From positions 1,674,001 through 1,738,000 of the forward strand of contig OY970165.1 of assembly GCA_963706605.1 (NCBI GenBank): a stretch of DNA of 64,000 nt, in the 5' to 3' direction. Source of the DNA: VRUE01 sp963706605 (GTDB taxonomy: Bacteria > Actinomycetota > Thermoleophilia > Solirubrobacterales > 70-9). Both the position numbers and the translations under genes were made by a program. Of this stretch, positions 48,027 to 56,345 are shown piece after piece (position 1 is the stretch's first letter; every line of letters starts with the position of its first letter). The notes below the pieces were generated by a model, which was not told where the DNA came from, did no database searches, and was given only the letters and a program-made list of their open reading frames with translations.

Positions 48027-49457
48027 ATGTCGCGCAAGTGGTGGACCCTCGCCGGCACTTGCGCCGGGCTCTTCCTCTTGATGCTCGACTCGACCGTCGT
48101 GGCGCTGGCGCTGCCCAGCATCCGCCACGACGTCGGAGCCACGTCGGCGGGCCTGCAGTGGGTCATGAACGGCTACCTGTTGGCGATCACGGCGCTTGTC
48201 GTCACCGCAGGGCGGCTCGGCGACATGTTCGGCCGCAAGCGGATGTTCCTCACCGGCATGTGCGTCTTCGCCCTCGGCTCGATCCTCTCCGGGGCGGCCA
48301 ACGACGAGTTGACCTTGATCGCCGGTCGGGTCCTGCAGGGGGCCGGAGCGGCGCCGATGCTGCCGCTTTCGCTGGCGATCGTCTGCAACGTGTTCCCAGC
48401 GGGAGAGCAGGCCCGCGCGCTCGGCATCTGGGCGGGGATCTCGGCGGTGGCGCTCGGAATCGGCCCGCTCGCCGGCGGCGCCCTGGTCGACGTCGACTGG
48501 CGGCTGATCTTCTGGATCAACCTGCCGATCGCCGCCATCGGGATCGCGATCACGGCGCTGGCCGCGCCGGAGTCGAGGGATCCTGGCTCGGGACGGCGGG
48601 TCGACCTGCCGGGGCTGGCGGCACTCGGGGTCGGGCTCACCGCCGCCGTGCTGGCCTTGGTCCAGGCGCGGGTCTGGGGTGCGAGCGTGACCATCGCCCT
48701 GGCGCTGCTCGGAATCGCCTGCCTCTTTGCCTTCTGGCGAATAGAGCACCGGGTCGCCGAGCCAATCGTCGACTTCTCCCTCTTTCGCAACGGTCCCTAT
48801 TTCGGCGCCAGCGCGGCCGCCTTCGCCCTCGTCGGCGCTTACTGGTCGGTGATGTTCTTCCAGTCGCAGTACCTGCAGGACGTGCGCGGTCACTCGGCGG
48901 TGTTGAGCGGTCTGATGATCCTCCCGATCACGGTTCCGATGATCTTCGTCTCGCCCTTCTCGGGGCGGCTGATCGCCCGCTTCGGCGCGCGCGGTCTGAT
49001 GACCGCCGGGATGACCCTGGGAGTCGTGGGGCTCCTGGCCTTGACCCAGATCGACGGCGACAGCCCCTACGGCCTGCTGCTGGCCGGGTACCTCCCGTTC
49101 GGGGTCGCGCTGGGCCTCGTCTACGCGCCGATGTCGACCGCCGCGATGGCGGCGATGCCGGCCGAGAAGGTCGGCATCGCCTCGGGGGTGTTGGCGATGG
49201 ACCGGGTGTTGGCGGGAACGATCGCCCTTGCCGTCACCGGCGCCGTCTTCCACGCCCTGCTCGGCGGTGGCGACTCGTTCGCGGACGCCGTCGGCGATTC
49301 GACCTGGGTGCTGGCAGGTCTTTGCCTCGTCGGCGCGGCGCTCACCTGGGCCTTCGTTCGCGACCCCGAGCGACCCGGCTCCGACCCCGCGGTCGCCGGC
49401 GAACCGCCGTCGCAGGAGCTTCACTACCATCGTCATCATCGCCGCTTCCACCTCTGA
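48027..49457 (+). CDS. MFS drug transporter, DHA2 (EmrB/QacA) type
   Basis: A 476-residue exporter with about 14 membrane helices. Motif D1 is LDSTVVALALPSIRHDVG, motif A GRLGDMFGRKRMFL, and motif C-like GIGPLAGGALVDVDWRLIFW. The C-terminus is histidine-rich (LHYHRHHRRFHL), possibly metal binding. TAGCCT at 48015-48020 ends 6 nt before the ATG, so it is probably transcribed on its own and leaderless. Confidence 0.92.
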   Translation: MSRKWWTLAGTCAGLFLLMLDSTVVALALPSIRHDVGATSAGLQWVMNGYLLAITALVVTAGRLGDMFGRKRMFLTGMCVFALGSILSGAANDELTLIAGRVLQGAGAAPMLPLSLAIVCNVFPAGEQARALGIWAGISAVALGIGPLAGGALVDVDWRLIFWINLPIAAIGIAITALAAPESRDPGSGRRVDLPGLAALGVGLTAAVLALVQARVWGASVTIALALLGIACLFAFWRIEHRVAEPIVDFSLFRNGPYFGASAAAFALVGAYWSVMFFQSQYLQDVRGHSAVLSGLMILPITVPMIFVSPFSGRLIARFGARGLMTAGMTLGVVGLLALTQIDGDSPYGLLLAGYLPFGVALGLVYAPMSTAAMAAMPAEKVGIASGVLAMDRVLAGTIALAVTGAVFHALLGGGDSFADAVGDSTWVLAGLCLVGAALTWAFVRDPERPGSDPAVAGEPPSQELHYHRHHRRFHL

Positions 49458-49622
49458 GCACCGCCGGCGGGCCGAAAACAAGTCTGTATCACCGGAAATC
49501 GGCCCGTCGCCCGCGAAATGCGGCCTTGAGTGACTGATGCGGTTGACAACGACCTTTCCGACCTGTCCACTCGGGATTAGCCAGACCGCATTGCAGAGCG
49601 AAATTTGGCATCCTAGGTGGCG

Positions 49623-50735
49623 ATGTCTTCACCGCCAGGGGATGAGCTTCACGAGCTAGCGGAACGACAGGATCCCCGGCTTCTAAGGGCCCTGGATGTT
49701 GTCGCACCGGGTGGTGCTCTGCGCGAGGGTCTCGACAACATCGTCCACGCCAGGACCGGTGGCCTGATCGTCGTCGGCGAGCCCGGCGAGATCTCCCACA
49801 TGCTTTCCGGTGGGATCCGGCTCGACATCGACTACACGCCGGCGATGCTCTACCAGGTGGCGAAGATGGACGGGGCGATCGTTCTCAACGCCGAGGCGAC
49901 CAAGATCGTCTGGGCAAACGTGCAGCTGATGCCGGACCCGACCATCCTCTCGGCCGAGACCGGCACCCGTCACCGCACCGCCGAGCGCGTCTCCAAACAG
50001 ACGGAGGCGCTTGTCGTCGCAATCTCGCAGCGTCGCGACGTCGTCTCTCTCTACGTCGAGGGGACGAAGTACATCCTGCAGGAGATCCCGGCGGTGTTGG
50101 CCAAGGCGAACCAGGGCCTGGCGACGCTGGAGAAGTACCGCGAGCGGCTCGAACAGGTCTCCAACCGCCTCACCGTGCTCGAGTTCGAGGGCGGCGGTGT
50201 CCTCTACGACGCGCTCACCGTCCTGCAGCGGGCTGAGCTGACGACGCGGATGGCCGTCGAGGTCGAGCGCTACATCGTCGAGCTCGGCACCGAGGGGCGG
50301 CTGATCGAGATGCAGCTCGAGGAGACGATGGTCGGCGTCGCCGCCGACAAGGCGGCGCTGATCCGCGATTACAGCGTCGAGGACTCCGAGGAGAACCTCG
50401 CCACGATGCTGCAGTCGCTGGCGCGGATGCCGCACGAGGACGTGCTCGACTTCGGTCGTCTCGCCGAGCTGCTCGGCTACGACCGCAAGCTCAACACCCT
50501 CGACTTCCCGGTTGCACCGCGCGGCTACCGCGTGATGGGTCGCATCCCGCGCATTCCCAAGCTTGTCGTCCAGAAGATCATCCATGGCCTCGGCGGCCTG
50601 GAGGAGGTCCTGGCGACCTCTAACGAGGACCTCGAGGCCGTCGACGGAGTCGGCCCGACCAGGGCCAAGGACATCCGCGAGGGCCTGCGGAGACTCCAAG
50701 AGGTCGATCTGGTCGACCGGTACTTACAGAGTTGA
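49623..50735 (+). CDS. disA: Diadenylate cyclase / DNA-integrity scanning protein DisA
   Basis: A 370-residue c-di-AMP synthase. The DAC domain carries KMDGAIVLN (DGA) and GTRHRTAERVSKQTEALVVA (RHR). A helical spine and a C-terminal helix-hairpin-helix DNA-binding domain (DLEAVDGVGPTRAKDIREGL) follow. It forms octamers that slide on DNA. ATG 49623 is used; GTG 49617 would add two residues. A TTGACA at 49543-49548 could be a distant -35. carD follows after 5 nt. Confidence 0.94.
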   Translation: MSSPPGDELHELAERQDPRLLRALDVVAPGGALREGLDNIVHARTGGLIVVGEPGEISHMLSGGIRLDIDYTPAMLYQVAKMDGAIVLNAEATKIVWANVQLMPDPTILSAETGTRHRTAERVSKQTEALVVAISQRRDVVSLYVEGTKYILQEIPAVLAKANQGLATLEKYRERLEQVSNRLTVLEFEGGGVLYDALTVLQRAELTTRMAVEVERYIVELGTEGRLIEMQLEETMVGVAADKAALIRDYSVEDSEENLATMLQSLARMPHEDVLDFGRLAELLGYDRKLNTLDFPVAPRGYRVMGRIPRIPKLVVQKIIHGLGGLEEVLATSNEDLEAVDGVGPTRAKDIREGLRRLQEVDLVDRYLQS

Positions 50736-50740
50736 CGGCC

Positions 50741-51328
50741 ATGGAGGCCGTCGCAAATGGAAAGGAGCAAGCGATTCCCGAGCTAGAGGAGGCCACTGAG
50801 GTAAGCACCGAGGAGGTCGTGTACGTCTGCGACTTCGAGGAGGGCGACAAGGTCGTCTATCCGCACCATGGTGCTGGCCTGGTGATGAAGAAAGAAACGC
50901 GGGAGCTGATGGGTGAGGAGCGCGAATACCTCACGATCAAGATCCTTCACAACGAACTCACCGTGATGGTTCCCTGCGAAAACGCCGGAAGGGCAGGGCT
51001 GCGGCGGGTCATCGACGAGGTCGAAATCAAGAAGGTCACAAGCGTCCTCACCGATGACGTGTCGGAGATGCCGAAGAACTGGAACCGGCGTTTCAAGTAC
51101 AACCGCGAGAAGATCAAGACCGGTGACGTCTTCGAGCTGGCCGAGGTTGTGCGAAACCTGGCGCTGCGTGAGATGGAGAAGGGCCTCTCGACCGGCGAGA
51201 AGCAGATGTACACGCGGGCCAAGAAGATCCTCGCGTCCGAGTTCATGTACGCGCTCGACAAGGACGAGGAAGGCGCCGAGGAGTACCTCGACGGGCTGTT
51301 GGAGGATCGCTTCGCCGCCACCGCGTAG
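50741..51328 (+). CDS. carD: CarD-family RNA polymerase-binding regulator
   Basis: A 195-residue CarD: the RNAP-binding Tudor-like domain (FEEGDKVVYPHHGAGLVMKK, then MVPCENAGRAGLRRV) and a helical DNA-binding domain with the wedge tryptophan in MPKNWNRRFKYNREKI. It stabilises open promoter complexes, notably at rRNA promoters. The first ~32 residues are an acidic extension compared with mycobacterial CarD. ATG 50741 follows the disA stop by 5 nt, so the two are likely one operon. Confidence 0.95.
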   Translation: MEAVANGKEQAIPELEEATEVSTEEVVYVCDFEEGDKVVYPHHGAGLVMKKETRELMGEEREYLTIKILHNELTVMVPCENAGRAGLRRVIDEVEIKKVTSVLTDDVSEMPKNWNRRFKYNREKIKTGDVFELAEVVRNLALREMEKGLSTGEKQMYTRAKKILASEFMYALDKDEEGAEEYLDGLLEDRFAATA

Positions 51329-51329
51329 T

Positions 51330-52073
51330 AGCGCGGCAGCATCGGTCACCGCGGTCATTGCGGCTGCCGGCTCCGGGGAGAGGCTCGGGGTCGGCGGTCC
51401 GAAGGCCTTCGTGCCGTTGGCGGGGAAGGCGATGGTCGAGTGGTCGATCGCGGCCTTCCGCGCCGCCGAGGGCGTGCGTTCGATCGTCGTCGCCTGCCCG
51501 CCTGGTCATGTCCACGGGCTGGGCGGGCACGACCTCGGCGTGGTCGAGGGCGGCGCCACCCGCTCGATCTCGGTGTCGAACGCGCTGGGGGCGGTTGAGA
51601 CCGAGCTGGTCGCGATCCACGACGCGGCGCGGCCGCTGCTGACGCCCGAGCTGGTCGAGGGCGTTGTGGCGACCCTCGTCGCCGACCCCGATGCGGACGG
51701 CGCGATCGCCGCCACCCAGGTCACCGACACGATCAAGCGGGTCGCAGAGGCGGATTCGACCCCGGCCGGAGGGACGAAGGGTGCGTTGACCCCGCTATAC
51801 GGGGCAAATGCACCCCTCGTGATTGGGGGGACGGTTGATCGCGGCCGTCTATGGGCGGCGCAGACGCCCCAGGTCTTTCGAGCCGAGGCGCTGCGCCGGG
51901 CCCTGGAGGTGGACCGGGACCAGGTCGCGGTCGCCACCGACGAGGCGATGTTGGTCGAGGCGGCGGGCGGCCGGGTGCTGATCCATCCGTCTTCGCCCGA
52001 GAACCTCAAGGTGACGACGCCGGCCGACCTGAAGCGCGCCGCGCAGCTCCTGGGGGAGCGCTCAGCGCAGTAG
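51330..52073 (+). CDS. ispD: 2-C-methyl-D-erythritol 4-phosphate cytidylyltransferase IspD
   Basis: About 240 residues of IspD, the CTP-dependent third step of the MEP isoprenoid pathway. VTAVIAAAGSGERLGVGGPK (CTP loop), VAIHDAARPLLTPELV, RGRLWAAQTPQVF and the C-terminal ENLKVTTPADLKRA are diagnostic. No ATG, GTG or TTG is available between the carD stop and the first strand; the coordinate given is the open frame just after carD, and ATT at 51357 is the only near-cognate start. About 20 residues between DTIKRV and TVDRGRLW are extra compared with E. coli IspD and come from a hairpin-forming stretch (51774-51820). Confidence 0.85.
   Translation, partial: SAAASVTAVIAAAGSGERLGVGGPKAFVPLAGKAMVEWSIAAFRAAEGVRSIVVACPPGHVHGLGGHDLGVVEGGATRSISVSNALGAVETELVAIHDAARPLLTPELVEGVVATLVADPDADGAIAATQVTDTIKRVAEADSTPAGGTKGALTPLYGANAPLVIGGTVDRGRLWAAQTPQVFRAEALRRALEVDRDQVAVATDEAMLVEAAGGRVLIHPSSPENLKVTTPADLKRAAQLLGERSAQ
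51774..51820. repeat. Hairpin element inside ispD
   Basis: ACGA/TCGT, GGGTGC/GCACCC (joined by T-T pairs and one G-U) and CCCCG/CGGGG form an about 20-bp stem with few mismatches and a CTATA loop. It lies in frame and matches an insertion in the protein. Confidence 0.65.
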
Positions 52074-52208
52074 GACCCAGGCCAGCGCTGCGGCGAAGCA
52101 GACCTGACCGACGCCGAGGGCGACCCCGAAGCTGACGGCGCCGAGGGCCGCTGCGATCGCGGTGCCGGCGGCGAAGGCGCCGAGCATCAGGCCGAGCTGG
52201 CGGATCAT
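52062..52208 (-). CDS. 48-residue membrane protein
   Basis: A small protein, nearly all hydrophobic (MIRQLGLMLGAFAAGTAIAA, then LGVGQVCFAAALAWVLL), with two likely membrane helices. Its ATG overlaps the stop of the DUF389 gene (ATGA), so it is translated with it. It overlaps the ispD end by 12 nt. Possibly a subunit of the DUF389 protein. Confidence 0.6.
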   Translation of the reverse strand: MIRQLGLMLGAFAAGTAIAAALGAVSFGVALGVGQVCFAAALAWVLLR

Positions 52209-53200
52209 CGTCGCGTCAGGTCTCCATGCGGATCGGTTGACAGGCCGGCGACCGCTCTGGCCCCGTCGCGGAGGTGGCGTCTTCGCCGTCTCTCGTAGAG
52301 GCGGCGCTGTATAGAGAGGGTCGTGACCCCTGCCAGCACGATCGCCGTCAGGTTGACCGCAAGCTGGGCCATCGCTCCCCGCCATTCCGACCAGTCGGTG
52401 AGCGCCGCGGCCACGCCGACGTTGGCGGCGGCGGGGATCGTCGTCACCGAGATCAGCACGCCGATCAGCGCACCCGACTTGGCCGAGGTCAGGGAGAGCA
52501 TGCCCGCCGTCCCGGCGAAGCAGGCGACGATGAAGGAGAAATCGTCGGGCTTGGAGATGAACTGGGTGAGGGGGTGCACGGAGGCGCTGAAGTCTGAGGC
52601 GAGCAGGCCGGTCCACTTCGAGATCAGGGTGAAGAGGAAGGCGGCGGTTATCCCCAGCGGGAAGCCGATGGCCAGCGCGGTCAGCGAGCGCAGGGCGAAC
52701 CTCGGCCGCCGCTCGACGAGCGCCACGCAGAAGCCGGCCAGCGGCCCGAACTCGGGCCCGACGACCATCGCGCCGACGATCAGGATCGGCGAGCCGAGGT
52801 AGATTCCGACGGAGGCGATCAGGCAGGCAAGGACCATGAAGGCGAGGAAGTTGCCGCCCAGTTCGGTGTTCTCAGAGGTGCGGGCCTCGACCTCCTCCCA
52901 GACGACCGCGTTGGCAGGCGCTCCACGGGCGGCGTGCTCGGCTCGGTCGGCCGCGGCGGAGATCTGCGAGTCGATCTGCTCGAGGGAGATCGATCCGTCC
53001 CGCGCCACGCCGAGCTCCTTCAGGTCCTCGATCAGCACGCTGGCATCCTCGCGGGCGACGTCGCAGAGAACTACGTCGCCCTCCGGTTGACGGGCAGCGC
53101 CGGCGAGGAAGACGAGGTTGCAGGTCGATGGCGCCGCCTCGAGCAGGCCGAGGACCTTCTCGGCCCGATCAGATGGGACGACGATCCGCAGGTGGACCAT
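52205..53200 (-). CDS. DUF389 family membrane protein
   Basis: A 331-residue protein. The first ~75 residues are a soluble alpha/beta domain, followed by about six membrane helices with the family block PILIVGAMVVGPEFGPLAG and FIVACFAGTAGMLSLTSAKSG, and a basic tail. DUF389 proteins (for example TIGR00341) are of unknown function. TAGGAT lies 7 nt before the ATG on the minus strand, and the third 50-bp palindrome begins 26 nt upstream. Confidence 0.82.
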   Translation of the reverse strand: MVHLRIVVPSDRAEKVLGLLEAAPSTCNLVFLAGAARQPEGDVVLCDVAREDASVLIEDLKELGVARDGSISLEQIDSQISAAADRAEHAARGAPANAVVWEEVEARTSENTELGGNFLAFMVLACLIASVGIYLGSPILIVGAMVVGPEFGPLAGFCVALVERRPRFALRSLTALAIGFPLGITAAFLFTLISKWTGLLASDFSASVHPLTQFISKPDDFSFIVACFAGTAGMLSLTSAKSGALIGVLISVTTIPAAANVGVAAALTDWSEWRGAMAQLAVNLTAIVLAGVTTLSIQRRLYERRRRRHLRDGARAVAGLSTDPHGDLTRR

Positions 53201-53226
53201 GGACGCGATCCTACGCCCGCCTGAAG

Positions 53227-53276
53227 GACGTGCCGGTGGTTAGCCGCCCATATGGGCGGCTAACCACCGGCACGTC
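53227..53276. repeat. 50-bp perfect palindrome, copy 3
   Basis: Identical to copy 1 except arm position 12 (A to G), matched in the other arm (T to C). It sits between divergent genes and ends 26 nt from each start codon, so it cannot be a terminator of an upstream gene. TAGGAT (minus strand) and TAACGT (plus strand) lie 11-13 nt from its two ends. Confidence 0.95.
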
Positions 53277-53302
53277 GATCCAGGTCGTAACGTGGTGGCC
53301 CG

Positions 53303-54148
53303 ATGCTGACCGACTACCACCTGCACCTTCGCCCCGACGAGGAGGACACGCCGCCGGAGCGCTTCTTCACTGCCGAGAACGTCGCTCGCTACCGGGAGGC
53401 CGCGGTCGCGGCCGGGGTCGAGGAGCTGGGCGTCTCCGAGCACGTCTACCGCTTCACCCAGGCGCTCGATCTCTGGCGCCACCCGTTCTGGGAGGAGCAG
53501 GCGCGCGACGATCTCGACGCCTACTGCGAGTTCGTGCGCGGTGTCGGGTTGAAGCTCGGTGTCGAGTGCGACTTCGTCCCCGGGGCCGAGGACCGAACGG
53601 CGACGCTGCTGGAGGCGCGCGACTTCGACTACGTGGTCGGCTCGGTCCACTTCGTCGGCGAGGCGGCGGTCGACCACGAGGGCTGGGACGTCTGGGAGGG
53701 GAGCGGCGACCCCGACCAGGTCTGGCGGCGCTACTTCGAGGCGCTGGCCGAGTGCGCCCGCTCCGGCCTCTTCGACATCCTCGCCCACCCGGATCTGGTC
53801 AAGGTCTGGGGTGGCGCCCGGCCGCTGCCACAGCGTGATCCGCGCCATTACTACGAGCCGGCGGTGGAGGCGATCGCGGAGAGCGGGATCGCGGTCGAGG
53901 TCTCGACCGCGGGACTGCGCAAGCCGGTCGGCGAGCTTTACCCGGCCCGCGCCTTCGCCGAGATGTGCGTCGAGGCGGGCGCCGCCTTTGCGCTCTCCTC
54001 CGACGCCCACCTTCCCGAGCAGGTCGGCTTTGGCTACGAGCACGCGCTCGAGTTCTTCGGCGAGCTCGGGGTGGGGGAGATCTGCATTTTCGAGCAGCGG
54101 CGCCGTAGGTTGGAGCCGCTCCCGGCGGGGGTAGGTGAGAATCGCTGA
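53303..54148 (+). CDS. PHP-family phosphoesterase (histidinol-phosphatase-like)
   Basis: A 281-residue PHP protein: TDYHLHLRPDE (HxH), GVSEHVYRF, VVGSVHFVGEAAVDH, ILAHPDLVK and ALSSDAHLPEQVG are the metal-binding motifs of this trinuclear family. HisK-type histidinol phosphatases have the same length and order, but other substrates are possible because no his genes are near. TAACGT (53288-53293) ends 9 nt before the ATG. Confidence 0.82.
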   Translation: MLTDYHLHLRPDEEDTPPERFFTAENVARYREAAVAAGVEELGVSEHVYRFTQALDLWRHPFWEEQARDDLDAYCEFVRGVGLKLGVECDFVPGAEDRTATLLEARDFDYVVGSVHFVGEAAVDHEGWDVWEGSGDPDQVWRRYFEALAECARSGLFDILAHPDLVKVWGGARPLPQRDPRHYYEPAVEAIAESGIAVEVSTAGLRKPVGELYPARAFAEMCVEAGAAFALSSDAHLPEQVGFGYEHALEFFGELGVGEICIFEQRRRRLEPLPAGVGENR

Positions 54149-54149
54149 G

Positions 54150-54605
54150 ATGAGCGTCGGAATCGGCTACGACAGTCACCGCTTCGCAGAGGGCCGGGCC
54201 CTGATCCTCGGCGGGGTCGAGATCGAGCATGAGCGCGGGCTCGCCGGCCACTCCGATGCGGACGTGCTCACCCACGCGGTGATCGACGCCCTGCTCGGCG
54301 CCGCCGGAGGCGGCGACATCGGCGGCCTCTTCCCCGACGACGAGGAGCGCTGGCGCGACGCGGACTCGATCGACATGCTGCGCACCGTGGTCGGCACGAT
54401 CGGCGGCCGGATAATCAACATCGACGCAACCGTCGTCTGCGAAGAGCCGCGGCTGGCGCAGCACCGGGCGGAGATGGAGCGCCTCCTCGCCGAGGCGACC
54501 TCGGCGCGGGTCAACGTCAAGGCGACCACCAACGAGGGCATGGGCTGGATCGGCCGCGGCGAGGGAATCGCCTGCATAGCGGTCGCTTCGGTGGAGAGCG
54601 AATAG
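54150..54605 (+). CDS. ispF: 2-C-methyl-D-erythritol 2,4-cyclodiphosphate synthase IspF
   Basis: A 151-residue trimeric MEP-pathway enzyme. GIGYDSHRFAEG gives the zinc ligands Asp and His; GLAGHSDADVLTHAVIDAL gives the third; NIDATVVCEEPRL and KATTNEGMGWIGRGEGI complete the pattern. ATG 54150 follows the PHP stop by 1 nt. IspD lies 2 kb upstream. Its TAG stop is the beginning of the next gene's TAGGCT box. Confidence 0.95.
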   Translation: MSVGIGYDSHRFAEGRALILGGVEIEHERGLAGHSDADVLTHAVIDALLGAAGGGDIGGLFPDDEERWRDADSIDMLRTVVGTIGGRIINIDATVVCEEPRLAQHRAEMERLLAEATSARVNVKATTNEGMGWIGRGEGIACIAVASVESE

Positions 54606-54617
54606 GCTTCGCGGCCG

Positions 54618-56267
54618 ATGGGGAAACTCGACTCAATCGCGGCGGGCGTGCGTCAGGCGGCCTCGGACAAAGCGTTCGAGATCGGGGTGCTGCGCGAGGC
54701 TGGCGTCCTCGGCCTTCACCGCCCCGACAGGTCGGTGAAGGTCGTCTCCGCCTTTCTGCGCTGGGGCGCCTCTCCGGCCCTGGGCATCACGACCGCGGCA
54801 ATCCACCACCCCCACGAGCCGGCGCTGATCGACGAACGCGGCTCGCTGACCTTTGAACAGCTGCACCGGCGCAGCAACGCGCTCGCCCACGCCTTCGAAG
54901 GGATGGGTATCGGCCACGGCGACGGGGTCGGGATCATGTGCCGCAACCACCGCGGCTTCATCGAGGCGACGCTGGCCGCGGCCAAGCTCGGCGCCAGCGC
55001 CCTTTACCTCAACACGATGTTCGCCGGCCCGCAGCTGACCGAGGTGACCCGCCGCGAGGGGCCGAAGGCCCTTGTCTACGACGAAGAGTTCACCGAGCTG
55101 CTCGGCGGGGTCGACGGCAGCGTCCAGAGGGTCGTCGGCTGGACTGACGGCGAGCCCGACGTGCCGACTCTCGACTCGTTGATCGCCTCCGCAGACGATT
55201 CCGGCCTGAAGCCACCGCCCGACAAACCCCGCTTTGTGATCCTCACCTCGGGGACCACCGGGACTCCGAAGGGCGCGCAACGCTCCAGCCCCGACGGCCT
55301 CTTCGCGCTGGCGGCGCTGATCGACAAGATCCCCTACCGCAGCCGCGACGCGATGATGGTCGCCGCTCCGCTCTTTCACTCGTGGGGCTTCTTCCACTTC
55401 GTCATGAGCCTGCCGACCGCGTCGACGCTGGTGCTGCGACGCCGCTTCGACCCCGAGGAGACCCTGCGGGCCGTGCAGGAGAACCGCGCTCAGGTGCTGG
55501 CGGTGGTCCCGGTGATGATCCAGCGGATCCTCCAGCTTCCCGAGGAGACCCTCGCCTCCTACGACCTCTCCTCGTTGCGGATCACCGCGCTCTCCGGCTC
55601 GGCGCTTCCCGGCGAGCTGGCGATCGAGTGGATGGACCGCTTCGGCGACACCATCTACAACCTCTACGGCTCGACCGAGGTCGCCTACGCGACCGTCGCC
55701 ACCCCGAAGGACCTGCGGGCGGCGCCGGGCACCGCCGGGCGGCCGCCACGCGGCACCGTGGTCCGGCTCTACGACGAGCAGGGGCGCGAGGTGCCGCGTG
55801 GTGACGTCGGCAGGATCTTCGTCGGCAACGAGATGTCTTTCGAGGGCTACACCGGCGGCGGCGGAAAAGAAGTGATCGACGGGCTGCTCAGCAGTGGTGA
55901 CGTTGGCCATCTCGACGCCGGCGGGCGCCTCTTCGTCGACGGCCGCGACGACGAGATGATCGTCTCCGGCGGCGAGAACGTCTTCCCGCGCGAGGTCGAG
56001 GATCTGCTCGCCGACCACGAGGCCGTGGTCGAGGTCGCCGTTCTCGGTGTCGAGGACGACGAGTACGGACAGCGGCTGAAGGCGTTCGTCGTGCTCACCG
56101 AGGACGCCGCGGCCTCCGAGGACGACCTGAAGGCCCACGTCAAGGCACACCTGGCCGGTTACAAGGCCCCGCGCGAGGTCGAGTTCATGGCGGAGCTGCC
56201 GCGCAACGCGACCGGCAAGATCCTCAAGCGCGAGCTGCACGCGCGCGAGGCCCAGAAGCCCGTCTGA
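54618..56267 (+). CDS. Acyl-CoA synthetase (AMP-binding)
   Basis: A 549-residue ANL enzyme. P-loop FVILTSGTTGTPKGAQR, then NLYGSTEVAYATVATP, DGRDDEMIVSGGENVFPREV and the catalytic lysine in PRNATGKILKRE. N-terminal ~50 residues before HHPHEPALIDERG resemble the FadD2/FadD12 group of mycobacteria. It activates fatty or other carboxylic acids with ATP and CoA. TAGGCT (54603-54608), built on the ispF stop, lies 9 nt upstream. Confidence 0.9.
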   Translation: MGKLDSIAAGVRQAASDKAFEIGVLREAGVLGLHRPDRSVKVVSAFLRWGASPALGITTAAIHHPHEPALIDERGSLTFEQLHRRSNALAHAFEGMGIGHGDGVGIMCRNHRGFIEATLAAAKLGASALYLNTMFAGPQLTEVTRREGPKALVYDEEFTELLGGVDGSVQRVVGWTDGEPDVPTLDSLIASADDSGLKPPPDKPRFVILTSGTTGTPKGAQRSSPDGLFALAALIDKIPYRSRDAMMVAAPLFHSWGFFHFVMSLPTASTLVLRRRFDPEETLRAVQENRAQVLAVVPVMIQRILQLPEETLASYDLSSLRITALSGSALPGELAIEWMDRFGDTIYNLYGSTEVAYATVATPKDLRAAPGTAGRPPRGTVVRLYDEQGREVPRGDVGRIFVGNEMSFEGYTGGGGKEVIDGLLSSGDVGHLDAGGRLFVDGRDDEMIVSGGENVFPREVEDLLADHEAVVEVAVLGVEDDEYGQRLKAFVVLTEDAAASEDDLKAHVKAHLAGYKAPREVEFMAELPRNATGKILKRELHAREAQKPV

Positions 56268-56345
56268 GCGCACTCCGCTAATTGCGGCTTTTGGGTTGCG
56301 CGACGGGTGGCGAGGCCGCCGTCGGCCATAGTAGTTTGCGACAGC

